21,159 nt of DNA from the NCBI RefSeq assembly GCF_031581065.1, contig NZ_JAVLBN010000039.1, positions 1 through 21,159 on the forward strand. Direction: 5' to 3'. Below are positions 9,139-15,290 of the stretch, one piece after another. The position numbers and the translations under genes were made by a program. Numbering within the stretch: the first letter of the stretch is position 1; each line of letters opens with the position of its first letter. This stretch comes from Salibacter sp031581065 (GTDB taxonomy: Bacteria; Bacteroidota; Bacteroidia; Flavobacteriales_G; Salibacteraceae). The notes below the pieces were generated by a model. It was given only the letters and a program-made list of their open reading frames with translations, did no database searches and was not told the origin of the DNA.

Positions 9139-9168
9139 TTGGAAAATATCGGGTAAAGATTAGATTTG
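9139..9168 (+). promoter_or_regulatory. Bacteroidota-type promoter of paaE
   Basis: TTG at 9139-9141 (-33 element) and TAGATTTG at 9161-9168 (exact TAnnTTTG -7 element) are 19 bp apart, the spacing expected for the Bacteroidota primary sigma factor. Transcription would begin near 9174, giving a leader of about 27 bases before ATG 9201. It is the best-formed promoter in the window. Confidence 0.6.
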
Positions 9169-9200
9169 CATACCGAAATTACGATTAATACAAATTGATA

Positions 9201-10289
9201 ATGGCGCGTTTTCACGAATTAGAAGTTAAGGATGTTAGAGAAGAGACTTCCGACACGGTGTCGGTTGCGTTCAATGTACCGGAAGAATTAAGTGATGCTT
9301 TTTCGTTTATCCAGGGACAATATATTACACTCAGAGCCGAAATAAACGGAGAAGATGTTCGCAGGTCTTACTCCATTTGCTCTGCTCCAAAGGAAGGTGA
9401 ATTGCGTGTCGCTATCAAAAAAGTTGATGGTGGTAAGTTTTCAACTTATGCCAATGAAGAGCTAAAAGCGGGTGATGTCCTCAAAGTGATGACTCCGCAA
9501 GGAAGATTTCACACTGAGCTGGATCAAAATAACACTAAGCACTATGTCGCATTTGCTGCGGGTAGTGGTATTACTCCGGTGATGTCGATCATGAAGTCGG
9601 TTCTGACCGAAGAGCCAAAGAGTAATTTCACGCTCTTTTACGGCAATAAAAATACGGGAAGCATCATTTTTAAAGAAGATATTGAAGATTTGAAAAACGC
9701 TTATGTTGACAGGCTGAGTGTTTATCACGTGTTGAGTCGTGAAAATCCGGGAGCTGATCTTTTCTACGGCCGAATCGATGAAGAAAAGTGCGGAAGGTTT
9801 TGCCAAATGCTCTTTGATCCGGCCGGAGTTGATGAGTATTTCCTGTGCGGACCTGAGGCCATGATCAAACTCGTGACGAACGAACTGGAAGCTCAAAAGG
9901 TCGATAAGAAAAAGATCCACTACGAACTCTTCACCTCACCTGACCAGCCCAATGCTGCTCAACACGCCACTTCACGTAAAAAGTCGAAATCAACGGGCGA
10001 AAAGGTTGACAGTGCTGAGGTAAAAGTGATTGTTGACGGTGAGGAATCGATCATCAATATTGCATCTGATGGTGACAGTATTCTCGATGCAGCACTCAAG
10101 GCCGGAGTAGATGTGCCATTTGCGTGTAAAGGTGCTGTTTGCATGACGTGTCGCGGCAAAATATTAGAAGGTGATGCTGAAATGGAAAAGAATTACGCAC
10201 TGCTTGACGAGGAAGTTGAACAGGGCTACATACTCACCTGCCAGTCTCACCCGAGATCTAAAAATGTAACGGTGAGCTTTGATGAATAA
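9201..10289 (+). CDS. paaE: 1,2-phenylacetyl-CoA epoxidase, reductase subunit PaaE
   Basis: NAD(P)H-dependent reductase that passes electrons through FAD and a [2Fe-2S] centre to the di-iron PaaA. It is 362 residues from ATG 9201; the in-frame TTG at 9195 is not needed. In order: an FAD-binding barrel with RSYSICS (55-61), an NAD(P) domain with GSGITP (121-126) and CGPEAM (216-221), a Ser/Lys-rich linker (about 255-270), and a plant-type ferredoxin domain with cysteines at 309, 314, 317 and 347 (CX4CX2C...C). Domain order and length match E. coli PaaE (356). It is transcribed away from paaABCD and is separated from paaA by the T9SS gene, so its expression is uncoupled from the rest of the complex. 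Confidence 0.95.
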   Translation: MARFHELEVKDVREETSDTVSVAFNVPEELSDAFSFIQGQYITLRAEINGEDVRRSYSICSAPKEGELRVAIKKVDGGKFSTYANEELKAGDVLKVMTPQGRFHTELDQNNTKHYVAFAAGSGITPVMSIMKSVLTEEPKSNFTLFYGNKNTGSIIFKEDIEDLKNAYVDRLSVYHVLSRENPGADLFYGRIDEEKCGRFCQMLFDPAGVDEYFLCGPEAMIKLVTNELEAQKVDKKKIHYELFTSPDQPNAAQHATSRKKSKSTGEKVDSAEVKVIVDGEESIINIASDGDSILDAALKAGVDVPFACKGAVCMTCRGKILEGDAEMEKNYALLDEEVEQGYILTCQSHPRSKNVTVSFDE

Positions 10290-10291
10290 TC

Positions 10292-10334
10292 GAGCCTTTT
10301 ACGAACAAAAAACTGGGTATATGTTGTAAGGCTC
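10292..10334 (+). repeat. Long-loop inverted repeat after paaE
   Basis: GAGCCTT (10292-10298) and AAGGCTC (10328-10334) are perfect 7-bp arms with a 29-base loop, starting 3 bases after the paaE stop. No U-tract follows, so it is at best a weak 3'-end or stability element. Confidence 0.3.
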
Positions 10335-10387
10335 ATGGCCGCGATACATCGTTAAAATCCTTTATACTTGTAAAAAATATTTCAGAA

Positions 10388-11191
10388 ATGCATTACTTCA
10401 CAAAATCTATCACTGCAGTTGTTATTTGCCTATTGGTCGGATCCGTAACCAACGCTCAGGACGAAGGTTCTCTCAAACGCTTCGTTGAGGGCTTTTATGA
10501 AGGTTATTTGAGCGATGAATCGCGCTCTCTCAACTCTCCTAATTTTCGCAATTACTTTGATGATGGATTTGTTGGATCTGACGTTGACGTTGATCTGCAG
10601 GGAAATGTTGAGTATTCTCAGCTCGATTTTGAAAAAATGAAAAAAGAATACGAACGCTACAGAATGGCAGACGGAATAGGAATTGATTTTGAAGTAACTG
10701 ACTTCCACAATGCTGTAGTCAAAGGAAATACAGGTATCGTAAGCATGCAGTTAGATTTTACCATCAATAAAAACGGTTCCATGATCTCTAAAGGAACTTA
10801 TGATGTTTCGCTCACGGCAAAATCTTACGAAGAGGAATGGAAAATCACTTTCATCAACTCTGTTTTCATTGAGAGCGAAGTTTTTATGGGTAAATGTATT
10901 TGCGAAATATTCAAGAAAGACGATACCAAATACGCTACGTTCCTCACTGTTCCTGATGGCGACACCTACACAAGCAGAACTGATAGATTTGAAGTTTCTC
11001 CTGATTCAGATCAAAGAACTGTTACATTGAACAGTGATCAAAAATTCGACTGGAACACAAAATCAAATAAAGTGTACGCTCCGGGTGATGAAGTAATTGG
11101 ATCATCAGTTATTCAGCCCAGTACGGCTATTTTGAATGTTCTGCGTTTCGCGAACAAGGATAAATGCCAGTCGATAGAAACTAAAGACTAA
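10388..11191 (+). CDS. Exported protein of unknown function
   Basis: A 267-residue protein with a clear signal peptide (MHYFTKSITAVVICLLVGSVTNAQ, cleaved after NAQ), so periplasmic or surface-exposed. There is no lipobox cysteine and no T9SS tail. Residues about 27-160 read as an alpha+beta domain (FVEGFYEGYL ... GTYDVSLTAKSYEEEWKITFINSVF) resembling NTF2/SnoaL-like folds, but that is only an impression. A Cys pair (KCICEIF, near 173) and a beta-rich C-terminal part follow. It lies 98 bp after paaE in the same direction. TATACTTG (10363-10370) is a one-mismatch -7 element, so it may have its own promoter. No link to phenylacetate metabolism is visible. Confidence 0.7.
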   Translation: MHYFTKSITAVVICLLVGSVTNAQDEGSLKRFVEGFYEGYLSDESRSLNSPNFRNYFDDGFVGSDVDVDLQGNVEYSQLDFEKMKKEYERYRMADGIGIDFEVTDFHNAVVKGNTGIVSMQLDFTINKNGSMISKGTYDVSLTAKSYEEEWKITFINSVFIESEVFMGKCICEIFKKDDTKYATFLTVPDGDTYTSRTDRFEVSPDSDQRTVTLNSDQKFDWNTKSNKVYAPGDEVIGSSVIQPSTAILNVLRFANKDKCQSIETKD

Positions 11192-11223
11192 CGGTTAGCG
11201 TAGGTAGGCTAAACTATTTTTGA

Positions 11224-11655
11224 ATGGCGATGAAAGGATCGATGCTGAATGGCATCATAAAAATGAAATGTCCGCGGTGTCAGGAATCGAATTTGTTTTC
11301 TGATCCCAATCCTTACAATTTATCTAAACTCTTTCAAATGCCCGAACGCTGTGATAAATGCGGGCAAAAATTTGAAATTGAACCGGGCTTCTTTTACGGT
11401 TCAATGTATGTGAGCTACGGTCTCAGCATTGGGTATTTAGTAGCTGTGTGGGTAGCCTTTATCGTCCTCTACCCCGATTTCAATGTAACGGAGTATTTAG
11501 TGACTGCTGTTGGATCATTGATTGCTTTAACACCACTTTTCTTTCGTTTATCGCGATCTGTTTGGATTCATCTTTTCGTGAAATACGATGAACACGCCAT
11601 AGAGAAATGGCAAAAGAAAAGCGAAGAAGAAAAAACAAGTCTCGAATCTGATTAG
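11224..11655 (+). CDS. DUF983 membrane protein
   Basis: A 143-residue protein with an N-terminal zinc-ribbon-like module, CPRC (about 18-21) and CDKCG (about 43-47). It is followed by EIEPGFFYGSMYVSYGLSIGY, the diagnostic stretch of DUF983, and two membrane helices (about residues 67-85 and 93-112). The C-terminus is a highly charged Lys/Glu tail. The function of DUF983 is unknown. ATG 11224 is used; ATG 11230 and ATG 11242 are alternatives. The last ~16 codons fall within the first copy of a ~152-bp direct repeat whose second copy lies downstream. Confidence 0.85.
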   Translation: MAMKGSMLNGIIKMKCPRCQESNLFSDPNPYNLSKLFQMPERCDKCGQKFEIEPGFFYGSMYVSYGLSIGYLVAVWVAFIVLYPDFNVTEYLVTAVGSLIALTPLFFRLSRSVWIHLFVKYDEHAIEKWQKKSEEEKTSLESD

Positions 11656-11760
11656 AACTCCTCTCAACCTCAGCCTCGACCTTAAACCTTTAAAAACCGC
11701 TTCATATCGCTAACCGATGAGACGCTACCTACGAATTGATATTTTGGTTTATTAGATTAT
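11609..11760 (+). repeat. Direct repeat, copy 1 (overlaps the DUF983 3' end)
   Basis: Begins with GGCAAAAGAAAA inside the DUF983 coding end, runs through its stop and extends about 105 bp beyond. Copy 2 lies 236-237 bp downstream. From 11635 onward the two copies differ at about 7 of 126 positions (about 94% identity by eye). The clustered difference is GCT versus AGA after TGAGAC. Confidence 0.85.
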
Positions 11761-12100
11761 TTTGGATCGCTTGTTTTCATAATTCATTCTATTAGCTGAT
11801 TAAGCTTTTTACACGAAAGAAAAGTTTTGCGACATTTTGCATCAAGGCAAAAGAAAAAGACTGAAGAAAAACAAGTCTCGAATCTGATTAGAACTCCTCT
11901 CAACCTCAGCCTCGACCTTAAACCTTTAAAAACCGCTACATATCGCTAACTGATGAGACAGAACCTACGAATTGAGATTTTGGTTTATTAGATAATTTAA
12001 TTTCTCAAAACAAACCTTCAAACATCCCAACCAGCCACCCCTTAATCAAACCAATTTAAAACGTTAAACATATAAACGATTTAAACACCTAAACTTCCAC
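11656..12100. other. Non-coding stretch of 445 bp made largely of repeats
   Basis: No gene is visible. It holds the non-coding part of direct repeat copy 1, an 85-bp AT-rich spacer (11761-11845), repeat copy 2, and a tail (12001-12100) rich in AAAC units about 8 bp apart (from about 12055). TTTAAAACGTTAAAC (12055-12069) closely matches the motif at 40-53. No intrinsic terminator with a clean hairpin and U-tract was found. Confidence 0.6.
11846..11997 (+). repeat. Direct repeat, copy 2 (decayed)
   Basis: Carries a relic of the DUF983 C-terminal codons (TSLESD then TAG is still readable), but a 1-base deletion and an in-frame TGA show it is not coding. This suggests duplication of the gene end plus its 3' flank, followed by decay. 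The 85-bp spacer does not recur after copy 2. Confidence 0.85.
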
Positions 12101-13114
12101 TCACCATTCAATTAGTGAATCTGTTCCTCCGTAAAGGTGACTCCTCGTTGCATCTTTCTTTAAAAATTCATGCGGAAAACCGAGATCAACCTTACTACAG
12201 TCATTCAACTTGTTCATTTGATCGTTTGACAGACTGATATTGAGACAACCCAAATTGTCTTCAATCTGCTCAATTTTACGTGCACCCACAATTGGGATGA
12301 TAGATTTGTTTTGTTGCCTCAGCCATTGTAAAGCAACCTGAGAGGGACTCGCTCCTATTTCGTCAGCTACAGACTTGACAGTTTTTGCTATTCCCAGATT
12401 GTGATCTGTCATTTTCACGCTCTTTTCCGATAAGCGTCCATCCATTGAATTGAGATATTTACCAGTCAGCAGTCCGGCTCCAAGTGGCGACCAGGTAGTA
12501 ACAGATAACCCAAAATCCTCAGCCATTGGGAGTAGATCTCTTTCCGGAGTTCGTTCAACAAGGCTGTACTCTGTTTGTAGACCAGAAAACTCAATCCATC
12601 CGTGCTGGCGAGCAACCATATTAGCTTTTGCTACTATCCATGCCGGAGTATCAGAAATAGCGATGTACAGAACTTTCCCCTGTTCAACCAGGTTGTTCAA
12701 TCCGCGCATTACTTCTTCTACACTCGTAGTAAAATCCCACATGTGTAACCACAAAATGTCAATGTAATCGGTTTGCAATCTTTTCAAACTTTCATTTACG
12801 GATCTGACCAGGTTTTTGCGGTGATTCCCCGTAAAGTTTGGATCTCCTTCCCGGTCGTGAAGCGAATATTTAGTCGCTAAAACAAAGTGGTCGCGATCGT
12901 TTTTGATGAAATCTCCGAGAAAATGTTCGCTTGTTCCGTTTGTATAAAAGTTCGCTGTATCGAGAAAATTACCGCCAGCCTTTGCGTAAATATCAAAAAT
13001 CTTTTTACTCGTATCTTTATCAGCGCCAGTTCCCCACTCCGTTCCAAACGTCATGGTTCCCAGACACAGCTCTGATACACGCAATCCTGTATTTCCAAAT
13101 AATTTATACTTCAT
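12101..13114 (-). CDS. Aldo/keto reductase
   Basis: A 337-residue NADPH-dependent oxidoreductase of the AKR superfamily (TIM barrel), probably cytoplasmic and reducing aldehydes or ketones of unknown identity. The catalytic tetrad is present: Asp52 and Tyr57 in FLDTANFYTNG, Lys82 in LATKYS, and His124 in LWLHMWD. The NADP-binding region has TTWSPLGAGLLTGKY and, near residue 272, SIIPIVGARKIEQIEDN. Length fits the YajO/PdxI-like and GSP69-like groups. It is divergent from the membrane protein gene at 13143 with only 28 bp between start codons, so their promoters must overlap each other or the coding ends. Confidence 0.92.
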   Translation of the reverse strand: MKYKLFGNTGLRVSELCLGTMTFGTEWGTGADKDTSKKIFDIYAKAGGNFLDTANFYTNGTSEHFLGDFIKNDRDHFVLATKYSLHDREGDPNFTGNHRKNLVRSVNESLKRLQTDYIDILWLHMWDFTTSVEEVMRGLNNLVEQGKVLYIAISDTPAWIVAKANMVARQHGWIEFSGLQTEYSLVERTPERDLLPMAEDFGLSVTTWSPLGAGLLTGKYLNSMDGRLSEKSVKMTDHNLGIAKTVKSVADEIGASPSQVALQWLRQQNKSIIPIVGARKIEQIEDNLGCLNISLSNDQMNKLNDCSKVDLGFPHEFLKKDATRSHLYGGTDSLIEW

Positions 13115-13121
13115 ATATTTG
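13114..13121 (+). promoter_or_regulatory. -7 element TATATTTG
   Basis: An exact TAnnTTTG match 21 bp before ATG 13143, placing the start of transcription near 13127. No TTG stands at the -33 position (a TTT is near 13092). It begins on the last base of the divergent reductase's start codon. Confidence 0.4.
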
Positions 13122-13142
13122 ATAACATTTAAATCCTGAATT

Positions 13143-13640
13143 ATGAGTCCTAATTATACGCATTTAATCGTAAATCACCTACCTGTTTTCAGTATCATTT
13201 TTGGGTTCTTAATCCTGTTACTGAGCCTTTTTACCTCTAAGAAAAATCTCGCACTTGTTGGATATGGCCTACTGTTTTTAGCAGGTATTACTAGCATTCC
13301 GGCTTACTTATCAGGCGAAGATGCTGAGCATTTTGTCGAAGAACTTTCAAAAATATCCTTTTACCACCTTGAAGAGCACGAAGAACTGGGAGAAACGAGT
13401 TACATCCTCAATATCATTTTAGGAGTTTTGGGACTAATAGGATTCATCATTAATCGCCTAAAACCTCAATTCAACAACATCACCAAAATTATTACACTCA
13501 TTTTTGCAGCTATCAGCATTTATTTCACGGTCAGAACCGCGCAAGAGGGCGGTAAAATCCGCAGACCCGAGTTGTGGAACGAAACAATTGAAAACCATAG
13601 TTCTGAAGAAGCTGTTGAGTCACAAATGAAAGATGATTAA
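13143..13640 (+). CDS. Small integral membrane protein (DUF2231-like)
   Basis: A 165-residue protein with four predicted membrane helices (about 11-30, 35-55, 86-104 and 110-129) and a hydrophilic acidic C-terminus. The first helix starts HLIVNHLPVFSIIFG, and helix 2 is followed by SGEDAEHFVEELSKISFYHLEEHEE, a His/Glu-rich loop. The paired histidines before helix 1 and the His-rich loop recall DUF2231-type proteins, which may bind haem or metal, but this is inference from pattern. Its stop overlaps the convergent gene at 13637 by 4 bases. It contains a GGTCAGAACC site at 13529. Confidence 0.7.
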   Translation: MSPNYTHLIVNHLPVFSIIFGFLILLLSLFTSKKNLALVGYGLLFLAGITSIPAYLSGEDAEHFVEELSKISFYHLEEHEELGETSYILNIILGVLGLIGFIINRLKPQFNNITKIITLIFAAISIYFTVRTAQEGGKIRRPELWNETIENHSSEEAVESQMKDD

Positions 13641-13915
13641 ACCTTAACAGATTCCGATTCATTGAAGTCTTCAAAATAGCGTTTTGCTGAAATAATGGTG
13701 TCAAACAACCTGATATATCCGCCACTATCGGGAAAGTAAATACCGTAATTATCATTGGAGTAACTCCCAAATAAATTTGTTCCGGGTACATTAATTTTAA
13801 AGAGAATAGCCTCTTCAGGTTGAGAAATCATATCGAGTTGTGTAACGCGACCACATTGACGCATATCAGCAAAATCGAAAGGTGTGATAAAAGGACTGTT
13901 GTTCAATTCTTTCAT
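13637..13915 (-). CDS. Small protein of unknown function
   Basis: A 92-residue soluble protein from ATG 13915 (MKELNNSPFITPFDF...); a TTG at 13954 would add 13 residues of poor composition and is rejected. It has no signal peptide, helices or known motif. Composition (Phe, Asp, Asn, Gly; FGSYSNDNYGIYFPDSGGYIRLF) looks like a real folded protein. It is convergent with 13143-13640, overlapping by 4 bases, and 48 bp downstream of the membrane protein gene at 13964-14482, so it may be the last gene of that minus-strand run. Confidence 0.5.
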   Translation of the reverse strand: MKELNNSPFITPFDFADMRQCGRVTQLDMISQPEEAILFKINVPGTNLFGSYSNDNYGIYFPDSGGYIRLFDTIISAKRYFEDFNESESVKV

Positions 13916-13939
13916 ATTGATGAAACAACAAAACAACTG

Positions 13940-13955
13940 TTTGGTTCTGACCAAA
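13940..13955. repeat. Palindromic TTTGGT-tctg-ACCAAA
   Basis: A 6-bp stem with a 4-base centre, in the 48-bp gap between two minus-strand genes. The same motif in inverted orientation, TTGGT-caga-ACCAA, occurs at 21019-21032, also in a gap. Both contain the decamer GGTCAGAACC. Confidence 0.5.
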
Positions 13956-13963
13956 AGTGTTAA

Positions 13964-14482
13964 TTATTTCTTCACTTTACTACCCGCAAAATGCTTGATC
14001 GTTTTACGAGCTTCTTCAGTATTGCGCGTTCCAATTACAGTTCTGCGACCATCCTGCTTAAACAATTCAATGCAGTATTTCCCCTCTACTGCAAATGACC
14101 ACACGCCTTTTCTAGATCGCAAACCGTAACCGCCAAATTCGTCAAATGGTTCAAAATATCTTACTTTAATTTGTTTTAAATCTGACCAGGAATAACTACG
14201 CCAGCGAATGTGAAACGGGAAAAAGCGAAACTTGATTCCGCTGTTGTCAATCTTTGTCTCCAGCTTTGCTATTTGAATGGCAACTGTAAGTATCAACGAA
14301 ATTATTGCTCCCCACATCAAGCCATCGTTTGAAGCTCCTTCCTCGCTTCCAAAAGGCTTTCCAAAATACACCTGCTGAATATACCCGTAAGCAAACAGGA
14401 GAAATCCGCCCACAAAAACGAATTTTAGGATAGGCTTGTCAAATGGTTGTTTCTCCTTAAAAATTTCTACTTGATTAGCCAT
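13964..14482 (-). CDS. Membrane protein with PH-like C-terminal domain
   Basis: A 172-residue protein with two membrane helices (about residues 19-38 and 54-70) followed by a soluble beta-rich domain: IKFRFFPFHIRWRSYSWSDLKQIKVRYFEPFDEFGGYG ... IELFKQDGRRTVIGTRNTEEARKTI. The aromatic 'FFPFH.RW..Y.W.D' stretch and the 'GTRN.EE' end are typical of a common Bacteroidota family of small membrane proteins with bacterial PH-like folds. Function is unknown. Its start overlaps the 3' end of the upstream phosphatase gene by 16 bases, so the two are probably translated from one mRNA. Confidence 0.75.
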   Translation of the reverse strand: MANQVEIFKEKQPFDKPILKFVFVGGFLLFAYGYIQQVYFGKPFGSEEGASNDGLMWGAIISLILTVAIQIAKLETKIDNSGIKFRFFPFHIRWRSYSWSDLKQIKVRYFEPFDEFGGYGLRSRKGVWSFAVEGKYCIELFKQDGRRTVIGTRNTEEARKTIKHFAGSKVKK

Positions 14483-15117
14483 TTTGATAGTTTAAAACTG
14501 GTCAATGATTCAATTGTTTCATCAGCAATTGAAAACTGTGGTTTTTTGAAATCTTCCTCATCCGGAACTGCAATAACACTCATCTGTGCCGACTTCCCTG
14601 CAATTACTCCATTCAAGCTATCTTCAAAAACCAACGACTCAATTGGTGCAATATTCAAGATTTTGGCAGTTTTCAAAAATACATCAGGATGTGGTTTGCC
14701 AAACTCGCATTCGCTTGCCGAGACAATTGCATCTAATTTATGGGTAATTTGAAAGCGCTCTGTCACGGCTTTGATCAGAACCGGATAAGATGAGGATGCC
14801 ACTGAGAGCTTGAGGTTCTGACCATGAGCTTCATCAAAAAGCTCCATGAAACCGGGCATCGGTTTTGCCTCATTCAATAATCTTTGACGCATTTCCTCAA
14901 CGATGGACTCTTCAACTTTTTGCGAGTTAAACGGAAGTCCTGTTTTCGCTTTCCAGTAGTGTACCACTTCATCAATACGCAACCCCATCGTTTGCTTGCA
15001 CTCAGCCGGAGTTAGCGAAAGACCGTGTTCGTTGAAAACCGCTATTTCAGCTTCTCGCCAAATGGGCTCTGAATCAACCATGAGGCCGTCCATGTCAAAA
15101 ATAAGCGCCTTTACCAT
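14467..15117 (-). CDS. HAD-family sugar-phosphate phosphatase (HxpB/YniC-like)
   Basis: A 216-residue haloacid-dehalogenase hydrolase acting on small phosphorylated sugars (2-deoxyglucose-6-phosphate is the test substrate of E. coli HxpB). Motif I is FDMDGLMVDSEP (nucleophile Asp8, acid-base Asp10); motif II is the VASSS segment (106-110); Lys141 in EFGKPHPDVF is motif III; FEDSLNGV (Glu165-Asp166) is motif IV. The helical cap contains TMGLRIDEVVHYW, close to the YniC pattern (LGLRIDMVVDLW). ATG 15117 is chosen over the in-frame TTG at 15126 because motif I sits at the usual distance from it. A MITE-like element lies 21 bp upstream and may influence its expression. Confidence 0.9.
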   Translation of the reverse strand: MVKALIFDMDGLMVDSEPIWREAEIAVFNEHGLSLTPAECKQTMGLRIDEVVHYWKAKTGLPFNSQKVEESIVEEMRQRLLNEAKPMPGFMELFDEAHGQNLKLSVASSSYPVLIKAVTERFQITHKLDAIVSASECEFGKPHPDVFLKTAKILNIAPIESLVFEDSLNGVIAGKSAQMSVIAVPDEEDFKKPQFSIADETIESLTSFKLSKWLIK

Positions 15118-15138
15118 AGCGTGCAAAAGAACGAAAAA

Positions 15139-15282
15139 GGGGGTGTATCAAAAAGCATCTATGAGATAAAAAAAGACTCTTTTTATTGCAATGTTATAAT
15201 CCGGTATTTTCAGCTATTTCAACTTTTTAGTAGCTTTTTAAAACTGAAAAATCTGCACATTTTTCAGTTTTGATACACCCCC
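15139..15282. mobile_element. MITE-like element, 144 bp with 15-bp terminal inverted repeats
   Basis: Perfect terminal repeats GGGGGTGTATCAAAA (15139-15153) and TTTTGATACACCCCC (15268-15282) bound a 114-bp AT-rich core with no open reading frame. The right half contains a 13-bp perfect hairpin: arms 15240-15252 and 15259-15271, loop CTGCAC. GGG-rich ends followed by TnTCAAAA are common on bacterial insertion sequences, so a non-autonomous derivative is likely, but the parent family cannot be named here. No target-site duplication is visible (left flank cgaaaaa, right flank tgagaat). It fills nearly the whole gap between two co-oriented genes. Alternatively it is an unusually long terminator structure. 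Confidence 0.6.
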
Positions 15283-15290
15283 TGAGAATT

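Noticed and set aside
9462..9920. 152-codon open frame on the - strand inside paaE
   Set aside because: Fully antisense to the conserved FAD and NAD domains of paaE; no promoter or motif.
12055..12095. AAAC units about 8 bp apart considered as a CRISPR-like or iteron array
   Set aside because: Units are too short and irregular (7-9 bp) and lack spacers; there is no replication or cas gene nearby.
13916..13954. Upstream TTG start extending the 92-residue protein by 13 residues
   Set aside because: The extension (MVRTKQLFCCFIN) runs through the palindrome at 13940-13955 and looks like non-coding sequence; the ATG at 13915 is better.
15139..15153. G-run and terminal repeat read as an intrinsic terminator alone
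   Set aside because: The arms are 114 bases apart with no U-tract directly after the outer arm on the transcribed strand; the symmetric ends fit an insertion element better.
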